NCBI GenBank assembly: GCA_015060015.1 | Contig: SUZG01000008.1 | Coordinates: 1 to 64,000, forward strand | DNA length: 64,000 bases | Direction of reading: 5' to 3' | Origin: Rikenellaceae bacterium | GTDB lineage: Bacteria > Bacteroidota > Bacteroidia > Bacteroidales > Rikenellaceae | In this document: piece after piece, positions 20,863 through 29,739 of the stretch | Layout: each line of letters starts with the position of its first letter | Numbering within the stretch: the first letter of the stretch is position 1 | Translations under genes and position numbers: made by a program | The notes under the pieces: model-generated | The model's database searches: none | Seen by the model: only the letters and a program-made list of their open reading frames with translations | What the model was told of the DNA's origin: nothing

Positions 20863-21351
20863 ATGAATATTTTTGACCTTATCGTCTATGTTGCTCTGGC
20901 GTGGGCTGTTTTCAATGGCTGGCGTAGAGGATTTTTGTTGCAGCTCTTTTCGCTGGTAGCGGTTGTCGCAGCACTCTATTTAGGTGTTCTCTATGGTGCC
21001 GAGGTGGGTGCTATGCTGGGTATGGAGGGTACAACCGCACAGATAGGTGGCTTCATCGCTATCTTCGTTGTGTCGCTTATCGCCATAGCCGTCATTGCCC
21101 GTCTGCTGCGAGGTGTCTTCAAACTGGCGGGGCTGGGTATTCTCGATACGCTGCTCGGCATACTCTTCTCAATCGTTAAGGTCGGCCTGGTTGTGAGTAT
21201 CCTGTTCTCCGGCTTTGAGGCCCTGAACAAAGATTATAAGCTCGCCTCAAAGCAGAAGGTGGAGTCTTCTCGCTGGTTCAAGCCTGTGGAGAGTTTTACC
21301 GATAAACTGACCCCCTATTTCAGGGAGTTGGAGGATAATCTCTTGAAGTAG
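20863..21351 (+). CDS. CvpA family membrane protein
   Basis: A 162-residue inner-membrane protein of the CvpA family, linked elsewhere to colicin V production and envelope homeostasis. Four hydrophobic helices are visible (about 5-20, 26-45, 60-85 and 100-122), with the family pattern DLIVYVALAWAVFNGWRRGFL at the N-terminus and a Gly-rich LGILDTLLGILFSIVK before the last helix, then a soluble tail. It starts an apparent four-gene run with rsgA only 3 bases downstream. This operon position next to a ribosome-assembly GTPase suggests growth-linked expression; the direct role is not known. Confidence 0.85.
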   Translation: MNIFDLIVYVALAWAVFNGWRRGFLLQLFSLVAVVAALYLGVLYGAEVGAMLGMEGTTAQIGGFIAIFVVSLIAIAVIARLLRGVFKLAGLGILDTLLGILFSIVKVGLVVSILFSGFEALNKDYKLASKQKVESSRWFKPVESFTDKLTPYFRELEDNLLK

Positions 21352-21354
21352 CCT

Positions 21355-22281
21355 ATGGCAGAGAGTTTCCTTTCTACTGTGGTCCGTTCTACGGGCAGTT
21401 GGTACGAGGTCTTGCACGATGGCGAGAGGTTGCAGTGTCGCATACGCGGCAAACTGCGACTGAAAGGAGTGCGTTCGACAAACCCCGTTGTCGTGGGCGA
21501 TGTGGTGTGCTGTGAGCCCGACGAACAGGGCGAGTATGTCATCTCGGCCATCGAGCCTCGCCGTAACTATATCATCCGTCGAGCATCCAACCTCTCAAAG
21601 GAGTCGCACATCATCGCGGCGAATATCGACCAGGCACTATTGGTCGTTACACTCTTCTCGCCCGAGACGGCTACGGAGTTTATCGACCGTTTTCTGGTCA
21701 CTTGCGAGGCCTATAAAGTGCCCGTTACGATTCTCTTGGCGAAGATTGACCTTGCCCGCCAGACTCCCGAGGCTGTGGAGGAGTTCCACTCCATTTACGA
21801 GAGTGCCGGCTACCGCATTATCGAGGTGTCGGCTACCGAGAGCGAGGGCATTGACGAGGTGCGGGATATGCTGCGAGGCAAGACGACACTGCTGTCGGGT
21901 AATTCGGGCGTTGGTAAATCGACGCTTGTGGCGGCTGTTGAGCCGGGACTCGATATCCGTACGGGCGAGATTTCGCAGAGCCACCACAAGGGTCGCCATA
22001 CGACAACTTTTTCGACAATGTATCCCCTGTCGGAGGGTGGCTATATAATTGATACCCCCGGCATCAAGGGCTTTGGACTTATCGATATCGAGGATGCCGA
22101 GCTGGCACACTACTTCCCCGAGATGATGCGTTTCCTGCCCGAGTGCCGATTCTATAACTGTTCTCATACCCACGAGCCGCACTGTGCTGTGGTGGAGGCT
22201 GTCAAGCGAGGCGAGATAGCCTATCCGCGTTATGAGAGTTACCTGAAAATAATGGACGAAGATGACAAGTATCGCAAGTAG
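21355..22281 (+). CDS. rsgA: ribosome small-subunit GTPase RsgA
   Basis: A 308-residue circularly permuted GTPase that acts late in 30S ribosome maturation. An N-terminal OB fold (about 1-70, with GDVVCCEPDEQGEYVI) binds the ribosome. The permuted G domain has the G4-like LLAKIDL before the P-loop GNSGVGKSTL, then a switch region SHHKGRHTTTFS and DTPGIKGFGL. A C-terminal zinc motif carries CRFYNCSHTHEPHCAV. All expected residues are present at normal length. It lies 3 bases after cvpA and overlaps the next gene by 20 bases, which implies translational coupling. Confidence 0.95.
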   Translation: MAESFLSTVVRSTGSWYEVLHDGERLQCRIRGKLRLKGVRSTNPVVVGDVVCCEPDEQGEYVISAIEPRRNYIIRRASNLSKESHIIAANIDQALLVVTLFSPETATEFIDRFLVTCEAYKVPVTILLAKIDLARQTPEAVEEFHSIYESAGYRIIEVSATESEGIDEVRDMLRGKTTLLSGNSGVGKSTLVAAVEPGLDIRTGEISQSHHKGRHTTTFSTMYPLSEGGYIIDTPGIKGFGLIDIEDAELAHYFPEMMRFLPECRFYNCSHTHEPHCAVVEAVKRGEIAYPRYESYLKIMDEDDKYRK

Positions 22282-22975
22282 ATTGAAGAGCCTTTGCTCG
22301 GGCCACGACGAGGAGTGGTATGCTCCGCGTATGGAGTATATGACGGGCTTCCTTACCGCCGAGAGGCTGGAGGTCTTGCAGAGGACGCTTGCCCAGCGTA
22401 CCCGCTATATGACAATTCTTACCGAAAACACCTTCCATCCGCAGAATGCCTCGGCTCTGGTACGCCACTGCGAGGCCTTCGGCTTGCAGGATTTGCATAC
22501 GGTGGAGACATTGTGCAAGTTCAACCCCAATGTGAATATCGTGCGAGGCACGGATAAGTGGGTCGATATCACACGCCACTCTTCAACGGCGGAGGCTATC
22601 TCGTCGTTGAAGGCTGCCGGCTATCGTCTGGTGGCGACCACGCCTCACCGCGAGAGCTGTACGCCCGAGACCTTCGATGTCGAGAAGGGCCCGTTCTGCC
22701 TTATCTTCGGTACGGAGCACGCCGGCGTGAGTGACGAGATTATGGCCTCGGCCGATGAGTATCTGCGTATCCCGATGTGCGGTATGGTCGAGAGCCTGAA
22801 TGTGTCGGCTTCGGCGGCGATTCTTATCTATATGCTCTCGCAGCGTATGCGACTCTCACCCTCGATTGATTGGCATTTAAGCGAAGAGGAGAATCGCGAG
22901 CTGCTGTTCCGCTGGGTTATGTCGTCGGTGAGAGATGCCGAGAGAATTCTGGAACGCGAATTTCCTGAAAAATAA
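22262..22975 (+). CDS. trmH: TrmH-family tRNA 2'-O-methyltransferase
   Basis: A 237-residue SPOUT methyltransferase, probably making Gm18 in tRNA. The N-terminal helical part (ERLEVLQRTLAQRTRYMTILTEN) is typical of TrmH rather than RlmB. The conserved Asn/Arg segment is seen in HPQNASALVRHCEAFG, motif 2 in FGTEHAGVSDEI and the knot-forming motif 3 in MVESLNVSASAAILIYML. The start overlaps the end of rsgA by 20 bases. The stop codon lies within a 19-bp tandem repeat (22962-22999). The tRNA position is inferred from the family. Confidence 0.88.
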   Translation: MTSIASRLKSLCSGHDEEWYAPRMEYMTGFLTAERLEVLQRTLAQRTRYMTILTENTFHPQNASALVRHCEAFGLQDLHTVETLCKFNPNVNIVRGTDKWVDITRHSSTAEAISSLKAAGYRLVATTPHRESCTPETFDVEKGPFCLIFGTEHAGVSDEIMASADEYLRIPMCGMVESLNVSASAAILIYMLSQRMRLSPSIDWHLSEEENRELLFRWVMSSVRDAERILEREFPEK

Positions 22976-22999
22976 CGAGTTTCCCGAAAAATAACGAGT
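22962..22999 (+). repeat. 19-bp tandem duplication across the trmH stop
   Basis: Two adjacent 19-base units, TTCCTGAAAAATAACGAGT and the same with one T-to-C change, with a decayed third unit after them. The first contains the trmH stop codon. The array fills most of the 46-base gap before the aminotransferase gene. Confidence 0.85.
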
Positions 23000-23021
23000 T
23001 CCCCGAAGAAGAAAAATCACT

Positions 23022-24221
23022 ATGAACGAGATATTACGAAAGCAGTTTCTGCGTCACGTGGCACAGACCTCGCCTGCTCCGCAGCTTATTGAGGTGGCAC
23101 GTGCCGAGGGTGTCTTTTTCTATACGCCCGAGGGTAAGCCCTACTACGATTTGGTGTCGGGCGTGTCGGTCAATAATGTCGGCCACGGCAACCCTGTTGT
23201 CGTTGAGGCTGTGCAGCGTCAGGCCGCCGACTATATGCACATTATGGTCTATGGCGAGATGGTAGAGCGCCCGCAGGTGGAGTTTGCCCGCCGTTTGGCG
23301 GAGGCTCTGCCCGAGCCTTTGGATACGGTCTATTTCCTCAACTCGGGAGCCGAGGCTGTCGAAGGTGCTTTGAAGCTGGCAAAACGCTATACCGGCCGTA
23401 CAGAGATGATATCTATGCGTCGTGCCTATCACGGCTCTACACACGGAGCTATGAGTATGATGGGAGCACCCGAGGGCGAGGAGTGGAAAAATGCCTTCCG
23501 TCCTCTGCTGCCCGACACGAAGGCTATCCGCTTCAACTGCGAGGAGGATTTGATGCAGATTACCTCACGCACGGCGTGCGTGCTGTGCGAGCCGGTGCAG
23601 GGTGAGGCAGGCGTCATTCCTCCCAAAGAGGGCTTCTTACAGGCTCTGCGTAAGCGTTGTACGGAGGTGGGGGCACTGCTTATCTTCGACGAGATTCAGA
23701 TGGGTATGGGTCGTTCGGGTGAGATGTTCGCTATGCAGAAGTATGGCACGACACCCGATATTGTCTGCTTGGCGAAGGCTCTTGGTGGCGGTATGCCGCT
23801 GGGTGCTTTCGTTGCGAGTCAGGAGGTTATGTCATCGCTTACGCACGACCCCGTCTTGGGCCATATCACCACCTTCGGCGGTCATCCCGTATGTTGTGCT
23901 GCGGGTCTGGCGGCTATGCGATTCTTGCAGGGAAATCGTGTCGTGGAGGATGTTGAACGCAAGGGTGCTATGTTCGAGGAGGCTTTGACGGGCCACCCGC
24001 AGGTGCAGGCGATTCGCCGTAGCGGCTTGCTGTTGGCCGTTGAGCTGGGCAGCTCGGATAAGCTCTATCGCCTGATGGATATATTCATCGAGGAGGGCAT
24101 TTTGAGTGACTGGTTCCTCTATTGCGATACGGCGTTCCGCATATCGCCGCCGCTTGTGATTACCGACGACGAAATCCGTGATTGCGTTGAGCTGATTCGT
24201 AAATGTTTAGACAGATTGTAA
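23022..24221 (+). CDS. class-III PLP-dependent aminotransferase
   Basis: A 399-residue cytoplasmic aminotransferase of fold type I, class III (the acetylornithine, 4-aminobutyrate and ornithine transaminase group). Visible motifs are VSGVSVNNVGHGNP, FLNSGAEAVEGALKLAKRYTGR (phosphate-binding), MRRAYHGSTHGAMS, IFDEIQMGMGRSGEMFA (the PLP-binding Asp) and CLAKALGGGMPLGAF with the Schiff-base Lys. The substrate cannot be read from sequence, and no arginine-biosynthesis genes are near. It is the last well-conserved member of the cvpA-rsgA-trmH run. Confidence 0.88.
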   Translation: MNEILRKQFLRHVAQTSPAPQLIEVARAEGVFFYTPEGKPYYDLVSGVSVNNVGHGNPVVVEAVQRQAADYMHIMVYGEMVERPQVEFARRLAEALPEPLDTVYFLNSGAEAVEGALKLAKRYTGRTEMISMRRAYHGSTHGAMSMMGAPEGEEWKNAFRPLLPDTKAIRFNCEEDLMQITSRTACVLCEPVQGEAGVIPPKEGFLQALRKRCTEVGALLIFDEIQMGMGRSGEMFAMQKYGTTPDIVCLAKALGGGMPLGAFVASQEVMSSLTHDPVLGHITTFGGHPVCCAAGLAAMRFLQGNRVVEDVERKGAMFEEALTGHPQVQAIRRSGLLLAVELGSSDKLYRLMDIFIEEGILSDWFLYCDTAFRISPPLVITDDEIRDCVELIRKCLDRL

Positions 24222-24245
24222 TTATAAACCTAATAACTTAAAATT

Positions 24246-24644
24246 ATGAGTAACACAAATTCAAGCATCAAGATTACGGCTGGTGGAGTGTTTGCCATCG
24301 CTTTTGTATTTTTTGCAGTCATAGCATTCTTTATGTTCGGTATTCCTCGTTATAATGTATGGCAGCAGGAGATGAAGGGTCGTGCCGAGCTGGCACAGGC
24401 CGAGCAGAATCGTCAAATCAAGATTGAGGAGGCGAAGGCTAATCTGGAAGCCGAGAAACTCAATGCACAGGCCGAGGTTGTGCGAGCACAGGGTGCTGCC
24501 GAGGCTATCAAGATTGAGAATGGCTCACTTACGCCCACCTATATTCAGTATCTGTGGGTACGCCAGCAGAACACATCGGCCAACAAGGTTATCTATATCC
24601 CCACCGAGGCCGGCTTGCCTATCCTGGAAGCCAAGAGTGAGTAA
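24246..24644 (+). CDS. small membrane protein resembling an SPFH-protein C-terminus
   Basis: A 132-residue protein with one N-terminal hydrophobic helix (about 10-36). A charged Ala/Glu/Lys-rich helix follows (about 45-90; AELAQAEQNRQIKIEEAKANLEAEKLN), then a C-terminal segment, YIQYLWVRQQNTSANKVIYIPTEAGLPIL. The helix and tail resemble the end of prohibitin/band-7 proteins, but the SPFH domain itself is absent. It may be a stand-alone scaffold subunit or a decayed paralogue; an intact signal anchor and a clean stop favour a real gene. A strong terminator follows. Confidence 0.7.
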   Translation: MSNTNSSIKITAGGVFAIAFVFFAVIAFFMFGIPRYNVWQQEMKGRAELAQAEQNRQIKIEEAKANLEAEKLNAQAEVVRAQGAAEAIKIENGSLTPTYIQYLWVRQQNTSANKVIYIPTEAGLPILEAKSE

Positions 24645-24684
24645 AATCGAACTCAAAGAGGTTCATGTTATATGATATTTAAGG

Positions 24685-24714
24685 AAAAAGCCTATCTGTT
24701 CGGATAGGCTTTTT
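24685..24714. terminator. terminator between convergent genes
   Basis: AAAAAGCCTATC and its exact complement flank a 6-base loop, with T- and A-rich sides. It serves the small membrane gene (+) and possibly nfo (-). Confidence 0.9.
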
Positions 24715-24725
24715 GTTCTTATTTG

Positions 24726-25571
24726 TTACTCCTCGGCAAAACTTTTCAGCAGTGCAATCTCTTCGGGCCAGCGACTTTCGTCGGGGGTCTCCAAGATAAG
24801 CGGAATATCGTCAAAACGCTTATCCTGCATAATATAGCGGAATGGCGTGATGCCCAGAAAACCCTCGCCCAGCGGAGAGTGCCTATCGACACGGCTGCCG
24901 ACAGTCTTCAATGCGTCGTTGAGGTGCATACCCCGCAGATACTCAAAGCCTACCACCTCGTCAAACTCGCGGAATACCATCTCGCAGCCAAGCTCGGTCG
25001 AGAGGTCGTAGCCCGCAGCGAAGGAGTGACAGGTGTCAAGACACACGCCCACACGCGACTTATCCTCCACGCGTTCAATGATATATGCCAGGTGCCAGAA
25101 GGCGTAGCCGAGATTTGAGCCTTGTCCGGCGGTGTTTTCGATTACGGCCGTCACGCCCTTGGTCTTTGCCAAAGCGATGTTGATTGACTCGGCGACAAGA
25201 GAGAGGCTCTCCTGCTCCGATATCTTTTTCAGGTGGCTGCCCGGGTGGAAGTTCAGGCGGTCGAGTCCCAACGCCTCGCAACGCTGCATCTCGTGCAGGA
25301 ACGAAGCACGCGACTTCTGCAAGCCCTCCTCCTCGGGGTGGCCGAGGTTGATGAGGTAGCTGTCGTGTGGCAGAATCTGCTGTGGCGTGTAGCCATAATT
25401 CCGGCAAGCCTCACGAAATGCCGCAATCTGCTCGGCCGAGAGTGCGGGAGCAGCCCATTGGCGTTGGTTTTTCGTGAAGAGAGCAAAGGCCGTAGCCCCT
25501 ATTTCGTGTGCGTTGCGGGGGGCGTTTTCCACACCTCCTGAAGCACTTACGTGAGCACCGATGTACTTCAT
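24726..25571 (-). CDS. nfo: deoxyribonuclease IV (AP endonuclease)
   Basis: A 281-residue zinc-dependent AP endonuclease of base-excision repair that cuts 5' to abasic sites. The family signatures are all visible: [17 protein letters not shown] at the N-terminus, [20 protein letters not shown] (metal Glu), [15 protein letters not shown] (metal Asp/His), [22 protein letters not shown] and the final LETPDE. Length matches E. coli Nfo. It stands alone on the minus strand, convergent with the preceding genes and divergent from the DUF3078 gene. Confidence 0.95.
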   Translation of the reverse strand: MKYIGAHVSASGGVENAPRNAHEIGATAFALFTKNQRQWAAPALSAEQIAAFREACRNYGYTPQQILPHDSYLINLGHPEEEGLQKSRASFLHEMQRCEALGLDRLNFHPGSHLKKISEQESLSLVAESINIALAKTKGVTAVIENTAGQGSNLGYAFWHLAYIIERVEDKSRVGVCLDTCHSFAAGYDLSTELGCEMVFREFDEVVGFEYLRGMHLNDALKTVGSRVDRHSPLGEGFLGITPFRYIMQDKRFDDIPLILETPDESRWPEEIALLKSFAEE

Positions 25572-25628
25572 AGTAGTAAAAGTGTAATATTATGTAACTA
25601 CAAATGTAGCTATTTTTGCGAAAAGTCT

Positions 25629-25636
25629 TACCTTTG
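25629..25636 (+). promoter_or_regulatory. -7 box (TACCTTTG) of the DUF3078 gene
   Basis: A perfect TAnnTTTG box, 46 bases before the signal-peptide ATG at 25683. It supports that start over an in-frame ATG at 25551 that lies upstream of the promoter. Confidence 0.6.
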
Positions 25637-25682
25637 TGGTTGGAAATATTCCATAAAACGCAGAAATAAAATCAGACATTAT

Positions 25683-26849
25683 ATGAAAAAGTTTTTCTAT
25701 CTATTTTTAGCCGCCCTGGTATGCAGTGCCGAGGCGAAAGCACAGTTCTCGGTTGAGGACGACACAAAGACCACAAAAGGTAAGGTTGAGTTTGTCGATA
25801 GGGTGAAGGAGATGGATGCCTCTGCCGACTATTACAGCGAGGCTGCCGCAAGAGCCGAACGTCGCCGTATCCGTAACGAACGCAACTATTTGGAAGTAAA
25901 TGCCAAGTTGCAGGGCTCGATGACCTCATATAACGATGCGTGGACAACAAGCCGAGGCGGTGATAACGCAATGACCGTTCTGGGTACATTCTCATTGAAG
26001 CACACCTTCAAGAAGGGCGACTTCACCATCGCTACCGACGCAAGTGCCCGCTATGGCTACAACCGTATCAAGGTGGAGAATGAGTCGGGCAAAGGCAAGG
26101 GTATATGGTTCAAGAATATCGACGAGTTCTGGGTGCAGACCCAGCCGGCACACAAGATTCGCAAGAATTGGGATATGTCGGCACTGATTAAGTTCCGCAG
26201 CCAGTTTTCAGGTACCTACCTATCGCGTACCGAGCAGAGTGATGACGATGTGATTTCGAGTCTGTTCACCCCCGGATACCTCGATATATCTGTCGGTTTT
26301 ACATTCAAGAGTCCGCAGCCGAAGTTCCCCATCGAGATTTCACTCAACCCCCTGTCAACGAGTGGTGCGTGGGCAACAAACGACAAGGTACGCCACTACT
26401 ACAAGGATATCAAGGGTGCTACGACGTGGTTTGGTATCGACATCGACAAGAACTCGCTGTTTACGGGCGGTTCTTCTGTCAATATCAAGTTCAGCCGCAA
26501 GTGGGGCAAGAGTGAGTGGTTTTCATACGATACCAACCTCTATTGCTACTATGGTTGGCTGACAAATGTGGGTCGAGCAAGCAAGATACGCCGCTATAAC
26601 CACTACCTCAAAGATTTGAAGGCGTGGGAGAGTGCCGGCAGCATAGAGGCCAACAAGCCGACAGCAGTGCCTGCATTTGTCTGCCTGCACCCGACAATCG
26701 AGTGGCGTAATACCATTTCGTTCAGGGCTTCGAAGTACTTCTCAACCGACATATACCTGCAACTCAACTACGACAAGGCTCAAAATACATCGGTGCAGCT
26801 CTACTCTATGCTGACATTGGGCCTTACCTACACCTTCAAGAACAAGTAG
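25683..26849 (+). CDS. DUF3078 outer-membrane beta-barrel protein
   Basis: A 388-residue exported protein with signal peptide MKKFFYLFLAALVCSAEAKA. The mature part has the DUF3078 pattern: LQGSMTSYNDAWTTSRGGDNAMTV, repeated amphipathic strands with aromatic girdles (GTFSLKHTFKKGDFTIATDASARYGYNR is one example area), PIEISLNPLSTSG, and a C-terminal strand ending LTLGLTYTFKNK, typical of an outer-membrane barrel recognised by the Bam machinery. The function of the family is unknown. An N-terminal extension of 44 residues to an earlier ATG is rejected because it would precede the promoter box and hide the signal peptide. Confidence 0.85.
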   Translation: MKKFFYLFLAALVCSAEAKAQFSVEDDTKTTKGKVEFVDRVKEMDASADYYSEAAARAERRRIRNERNYLEVNAKLQGSMTSYNDAWTTSRGGDNAMTVLGTFSLKHTFKKGDFTIATDASARYGYNRIKVENESGKGKGIWFKNIDEFWVQTQPAHKIRKNWDMSALIKFRSQFSGTYLSRTEQSDDDVISSLFTPGYLDISVGFTFKSPQPKFPIEISLNPLSTSGAWATNDKVRHYYKDIKGATTWFGIDIDKNSLFTGGSSVNIKFSRKWGKSEWFSYDTNLYCYYGWLTNVGRASKIRRYNHYLKDLKAWESAGSIEANKPTAVPAFVCLHPTIEWRNTISFRASKYFSTDIYLQLNYDKAQNTSVQLYSMLTLGLTYTFKNK

Positions 26850-26920
26850 AATATTACCGGGTGTTTTGATTGCGGGCACGGCGGTTGCAGTGCTTGCTAT
26901 AATCGATATAGCTTTGATTT

Positions 26921-28612
26921 ATGCAGAACAGGTTTTCTAAACGGACAATAATTTTTCCGCTGCTGCTCGCTGTGGGCATCGTGGCGGGTATCTTCATAGG
27001 CCAGTTTGTGGGCCGTAACCGTGCGGAGTCGCGGTTTATCTCAATAATACAGAGTATGGGGCTGGGCAATATAAACAACAAGATTGTGCAGACCTGTATG
27101 CTTGTTGAGAGCCAGTTCGTGGACTCTATATCTATGGATTCGCTGTCGGAGCTGGTCATCCCGCTGATGATGGAGAAGCTGGATCCTCACTCGGTATATG
27201 TTCCTGCTCGCGAGATGCAGCAACTGAACGAGCCGTTGGAGGGCGAATTTGACGGTATTGGAGTTGTTTTCAATGCCGCCACCGACACGGTTGTCGTGCT
27301 GAATGTTGTGCCTAACGGCCCAAGTGCCAAGGCGGGAATCGTTGCGGGCGACAGAATAATAGAGGTCAATGACACAATCATTGCCGGCGTGAAGATGCCG
27401 CAGACCGATATTATGAAGCGTCTGCGAGGCAAGCGTGGCTCGGAGGTCAAGTTGTCGCTTGAACGCCGAGGCATTGAAGAACTTGTTGATGTGGTTGTTG
27501 TGCGTGATGCCATACCTATACACAGCATTGAGTCGTCGTTTATGGTCAATGACGATACGGGCTTTATCCGTTTGTCGCAGTTCTCCCGCACGTCGCACAA
27601 TGAATTGATGAAGGCGTTGGCGGAGCTGCGAGGCAAGGGTATGACCAAGCTGATATTCGACCTGCGAGGCAATTCGGGAGGTTTTCTCGATCAGGCCATT
27701 CTCATTGCTAACGAGTTCCTCTCAAGAGGCAAGCTGATAGTATATACCGAGGACAGAAACGGCCGCCAGATGAAGCAGTTCAGTAATGGCAAGGGCGTGG
27801 CTGACGATATCGTTCTGGCGGTGCTGATTGACGAGGAGAGTGCTTCGTCGAGTGAGATTCTGGCCGGAGCCATACAGGATAACGACCGAGGAATGATTTT
27901 CGGCCGCCGTTCATTCGGTAAGGGCTTGGTGCAGCAGCAGATAGCCTATGACGATGGCTCGGCTCTGCGTCTTACCGTGGCACGCTACTACACGCCTACG
28001 GGCCGTTCTATTCAGCGACCCTATGAGAATGGCGACGAGGTGAGTTATCGTATGGATATCGTGCGTCGCTACAACAATAACGAGTTTTTCTCGGCCGACA
28101 GCATACACTTCGCCGATTCGTTGAAGTTCACAACACCGCAGGGCAGAACGGTCTATGGCGGTGGCGGCATTATGCCCGACAGGTTTATCCCTATGGATAC
28201 GACCTACTTCTCGCCCTATTATATCGAGGTTACGGGGCGTAATATCCTCTATCGCTATACGATGGATTATGCCGACCGACATCGCGAGGCGTTGAACAAG
28301 GTGCAGACAATGGAGGAGCTGACGCAACTGCTCGATAGCGACAGGCGTCTGTTTGATGACTTCGTGGTCTATGCTTCGCGACACGGCGTGAAACCTTCGC
28401 AGAGTGACTTCGCAAGGTCGCGTAAGGTTATGGAGTCGCAGCTGCGAGCCTATATAGGCCGAAATACTGTGTTGGAGGATGATGGCTTCTACTATAACAT
28501 CTTCCCGATAGACAATGTTGTGTCGGCGGCGATAGACTATCTGCGAGATACGCCCGCACCGGCAAAGCAGAGCCCAGAAAGAAGAAAGCTGATAGATATT
28601 GATGAAAAGTAA
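26921..28612 (+). CDS. S41 family C-terminal processing peptidase
   Basis: A 563-residue exported or membrane-anchored serine protease of the CtpA/Prc group. A hydrophobic N-terminal helix (about 10-30) anchors it. A PDZ domain follows at about 95-185 (GIGVVFNAATDTVVV, AGDRIIEVND). The S41 core has LRGNSGGFLDQA, the catalytic Ser within residues 307-311 (ESASSSEILAGAIQD) and the catalytic Lys334 in RRSFGKGLVQ. The C-terminal third is a helical extension typical of Bacteroidetes members. Substrates are unknown; the family trims C-termini of envelope proteins. Two small membrane-protein genes follow closely and may share its transcript. Confidence 0.9.
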   Translation: MQNRFSKRTIIFPLLLAVGIVAGIFIGQFVGRNRAESRFISIIQSMGLGNINNKIVQTCMLVESQFVDSISMDSLSELVIPLMMEKLDPHSVYVPAREMQQLNEPLEGEFDGIGVVFNAATDTVVVLNVVPNGPSAKAGIVAGDRIIEVNDTIIAGVKMPQTDIMKRLRGKRGSEVKLSLERRGIEELVDVVVVRDAIPIHSIESSFMVNDDTGFIRLSQFSRTSHNELMKALAELRGKGMTKLIFDLRGNSGGFLDQAILIANEFLSRGKLIVYTEDRNGRQMKQFSNGKGVADDIVLAVLIDEESASSSEILAGAIQDNDRGMIFGRRSFGKGLVQQQIAYDDGSALRLTVARYYTPTGRSIQRPYENGDEVSYRMDIVRRYNNNEFFSADSIHFADSLKFTTPQGRTVYGGGGIMPDRFIPMDTTYFSPYYIEVTGRNILYRYTMDYADRHREALNKVQTMEELTQLLDSDRRLFDDFVVYASRHGVKPSQSDFARSRKVMESQLRAYIGRNTVLEDDGFYYNIFPIDNVVSAAIDYLRDTPAPAKQSPERRKLIDIDEK

Positions 28613-28624
28613 AACGAAAAGAAT

Positions 28625-28951
28625 ATGATAAAGAGAGTAATAGGTATTGTTGCGTCGCTGGCCATCGTGGCACTTATCGTCTTTACGGTGCTGGGTGCCG
28701 GCTCATATAAGAGTATGCTGCCGGAATCACTTTTTTCGTCAAGTGAAGCGGTAGAGGAGGCTGCCGAGGGTGTCGCCGATGAGGTTGCAGCGGAGGTTGC
28801 AGGCGATGTGCAGGATAGCGTAGAGGAGAGTGTGGAGTCGGCCGATTCAACGGCTCTGGATAGTCAGGTTGCAGAGAGTGCTGCGGAGGAGATGACTGAC
28901 GATGCAGAAGCGGCATCGGAGAGTGACGAGCATGGTGTTGGTGTGGAATAA
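28625..28951 (+). CDS. small anchored acidic protein, unknown function
   Basis: A 108-residue protein not recognised as any family. Residues about 5-24 are a transmembrane helix (VIGIVASLAIVALIVFTVLG), then a short linker and a low-complexity tail of Ala, Glu, Asp, Ser and Val (about 40-108). The tail carries a strong negative charge and no cysteines. It starts 12 bases after the S41 protease stop and is followed 12 bases later by another membrane gene, so all three are probably co-transcribed. The tail could act as a periplasmic spacer or interaction surface; its composition resembles inserts in other proteins of this window. Confidence 0.6.
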   Translation: MIKRVIGIVASLAIVALIVFTVLGAGSYKSMLPESLFSSSEAVEEAAEGVADEVAAEVAGDVQDSVEESVESADSTALDSQVAESAAEEMTDDAEAASESDEHGVGVE

Positions 28952-28963
28952 AACGGGTAGCGT

Positions 28964-29650
28964 ATGGGCATTATACCTTTTATACTGACGACAATCCGAA
29001 ACATAATAGTCCTCATCGTACTGTTCTTCCTCTTTGGCTATCGGTTTAACCTCTGGCGTTGGTGCTCGGTGCTGATAGGTGCGTTGGGCGTGGCCGAGGT
29101 TGTGTTGTTTCTGATGCCCGGCATCGGAGGCTATGTTGATAGCTATTTACTCCTTTCGGGCTTTGCTGTGGTGCAGATTGCGGCAACGCTTAAACTGACC
29201 GATTTTTATGATGCCATAGCTCCTTCTCTGTGCAGGACGTTGAGTTTTGCGGGTCTTATAGTCGGTGCTGTTGTCGTCTTTATCGAGATGCTGAAAGAGG
29301 ACTCTTTCCTGTCAAGTATCCTGTCGGCAGTGAATGGTGTTGTTGTCGGCGGAATCATTGTCGGAATTGTCTATCTGTTGCTGTTCCGTTCAACCGATTC
29401 GGAGCCTGCATCGTTCCGCACGCCGAATGATGAAGACCGAGATTGGGACTCTGGTCCATCTTCGGGCGGCAGTGGCCGTTCGGCAGGCGACAGGCATCGC
29501 CGTCAGGATAGAGGCCAGAGCATCCGCAGCGGCAGCAGATGTTGTGCCAACTGCCAGCATCGTACATCACGCGGATATTGCAATTTGTCGGATGTGCCGG
29601 TCGGTCGTACTGATGTGTGTGCACAGTTTCGGCATAAGTGGATGGATTAG
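28964..29650 (+). CDS. membrane protein with C-terminal four-cysteine motif
   Basis: A 228-residue protein of unknown function. Five or so hydrophobic segments fill residues about 5-145. A Ser/Gly/Arg/Asp-rich linker follows (about 150-190), then a compact cysteine motif, C-x2-C-x8-C-x12-C, in CANCQHRTSRGYCNLSDV and its continuation. This spacing suggests a small zinc- or iron-binding knuckle on the cytoplasmic side. It is third in the run with the S41 protease and the acidic anchored protein and ends just before a perfect terminator. Conservation of the cysteines in homologues would decide whether the motif is functional. Confidence 0.6.
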   Translation: MGIIPFILTTIRNIIVLIVLFFLFGYRFNLWRWCSVLIGALGVAEVVLFLMPGIGGYVDSYLLLSGFAVVQIAATLKLTDFYDAIAPSLCRTLSFAGLIVGAVVVFIEMLKEDSFLSSILSAVNGVVVGGIIVGIVYLLLFRSTDSEPASFRTPNDEDRDWDSGPSSGGSGRSAGDRHRRQDRGQSIRSGSRCCANCQHRTSRGYCNLSDVPVGRTDVCAQFRHKWMD

Positions 29651-29668
29651 ATATGCATCATTACCATA

Positions 29669-29705
29669 AATAATGGGTATCCAACAAACTTGGATACCCA
29701 TTATT
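29669..29705. terminator. terminator between convergent genes
   Basis: A perfect 16-bp stem, AATAATGGGTATCCAA and its complement, with a 5-base loop, and T-rich (plus) and A-rich (minus) edges, between the cysteine-motif gene and the MscS gene. Confidence 0.9.
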
Positions 29706-29739
29706 TTATTCATTATTTCATCCCTCTTTTCTCCGCTTA

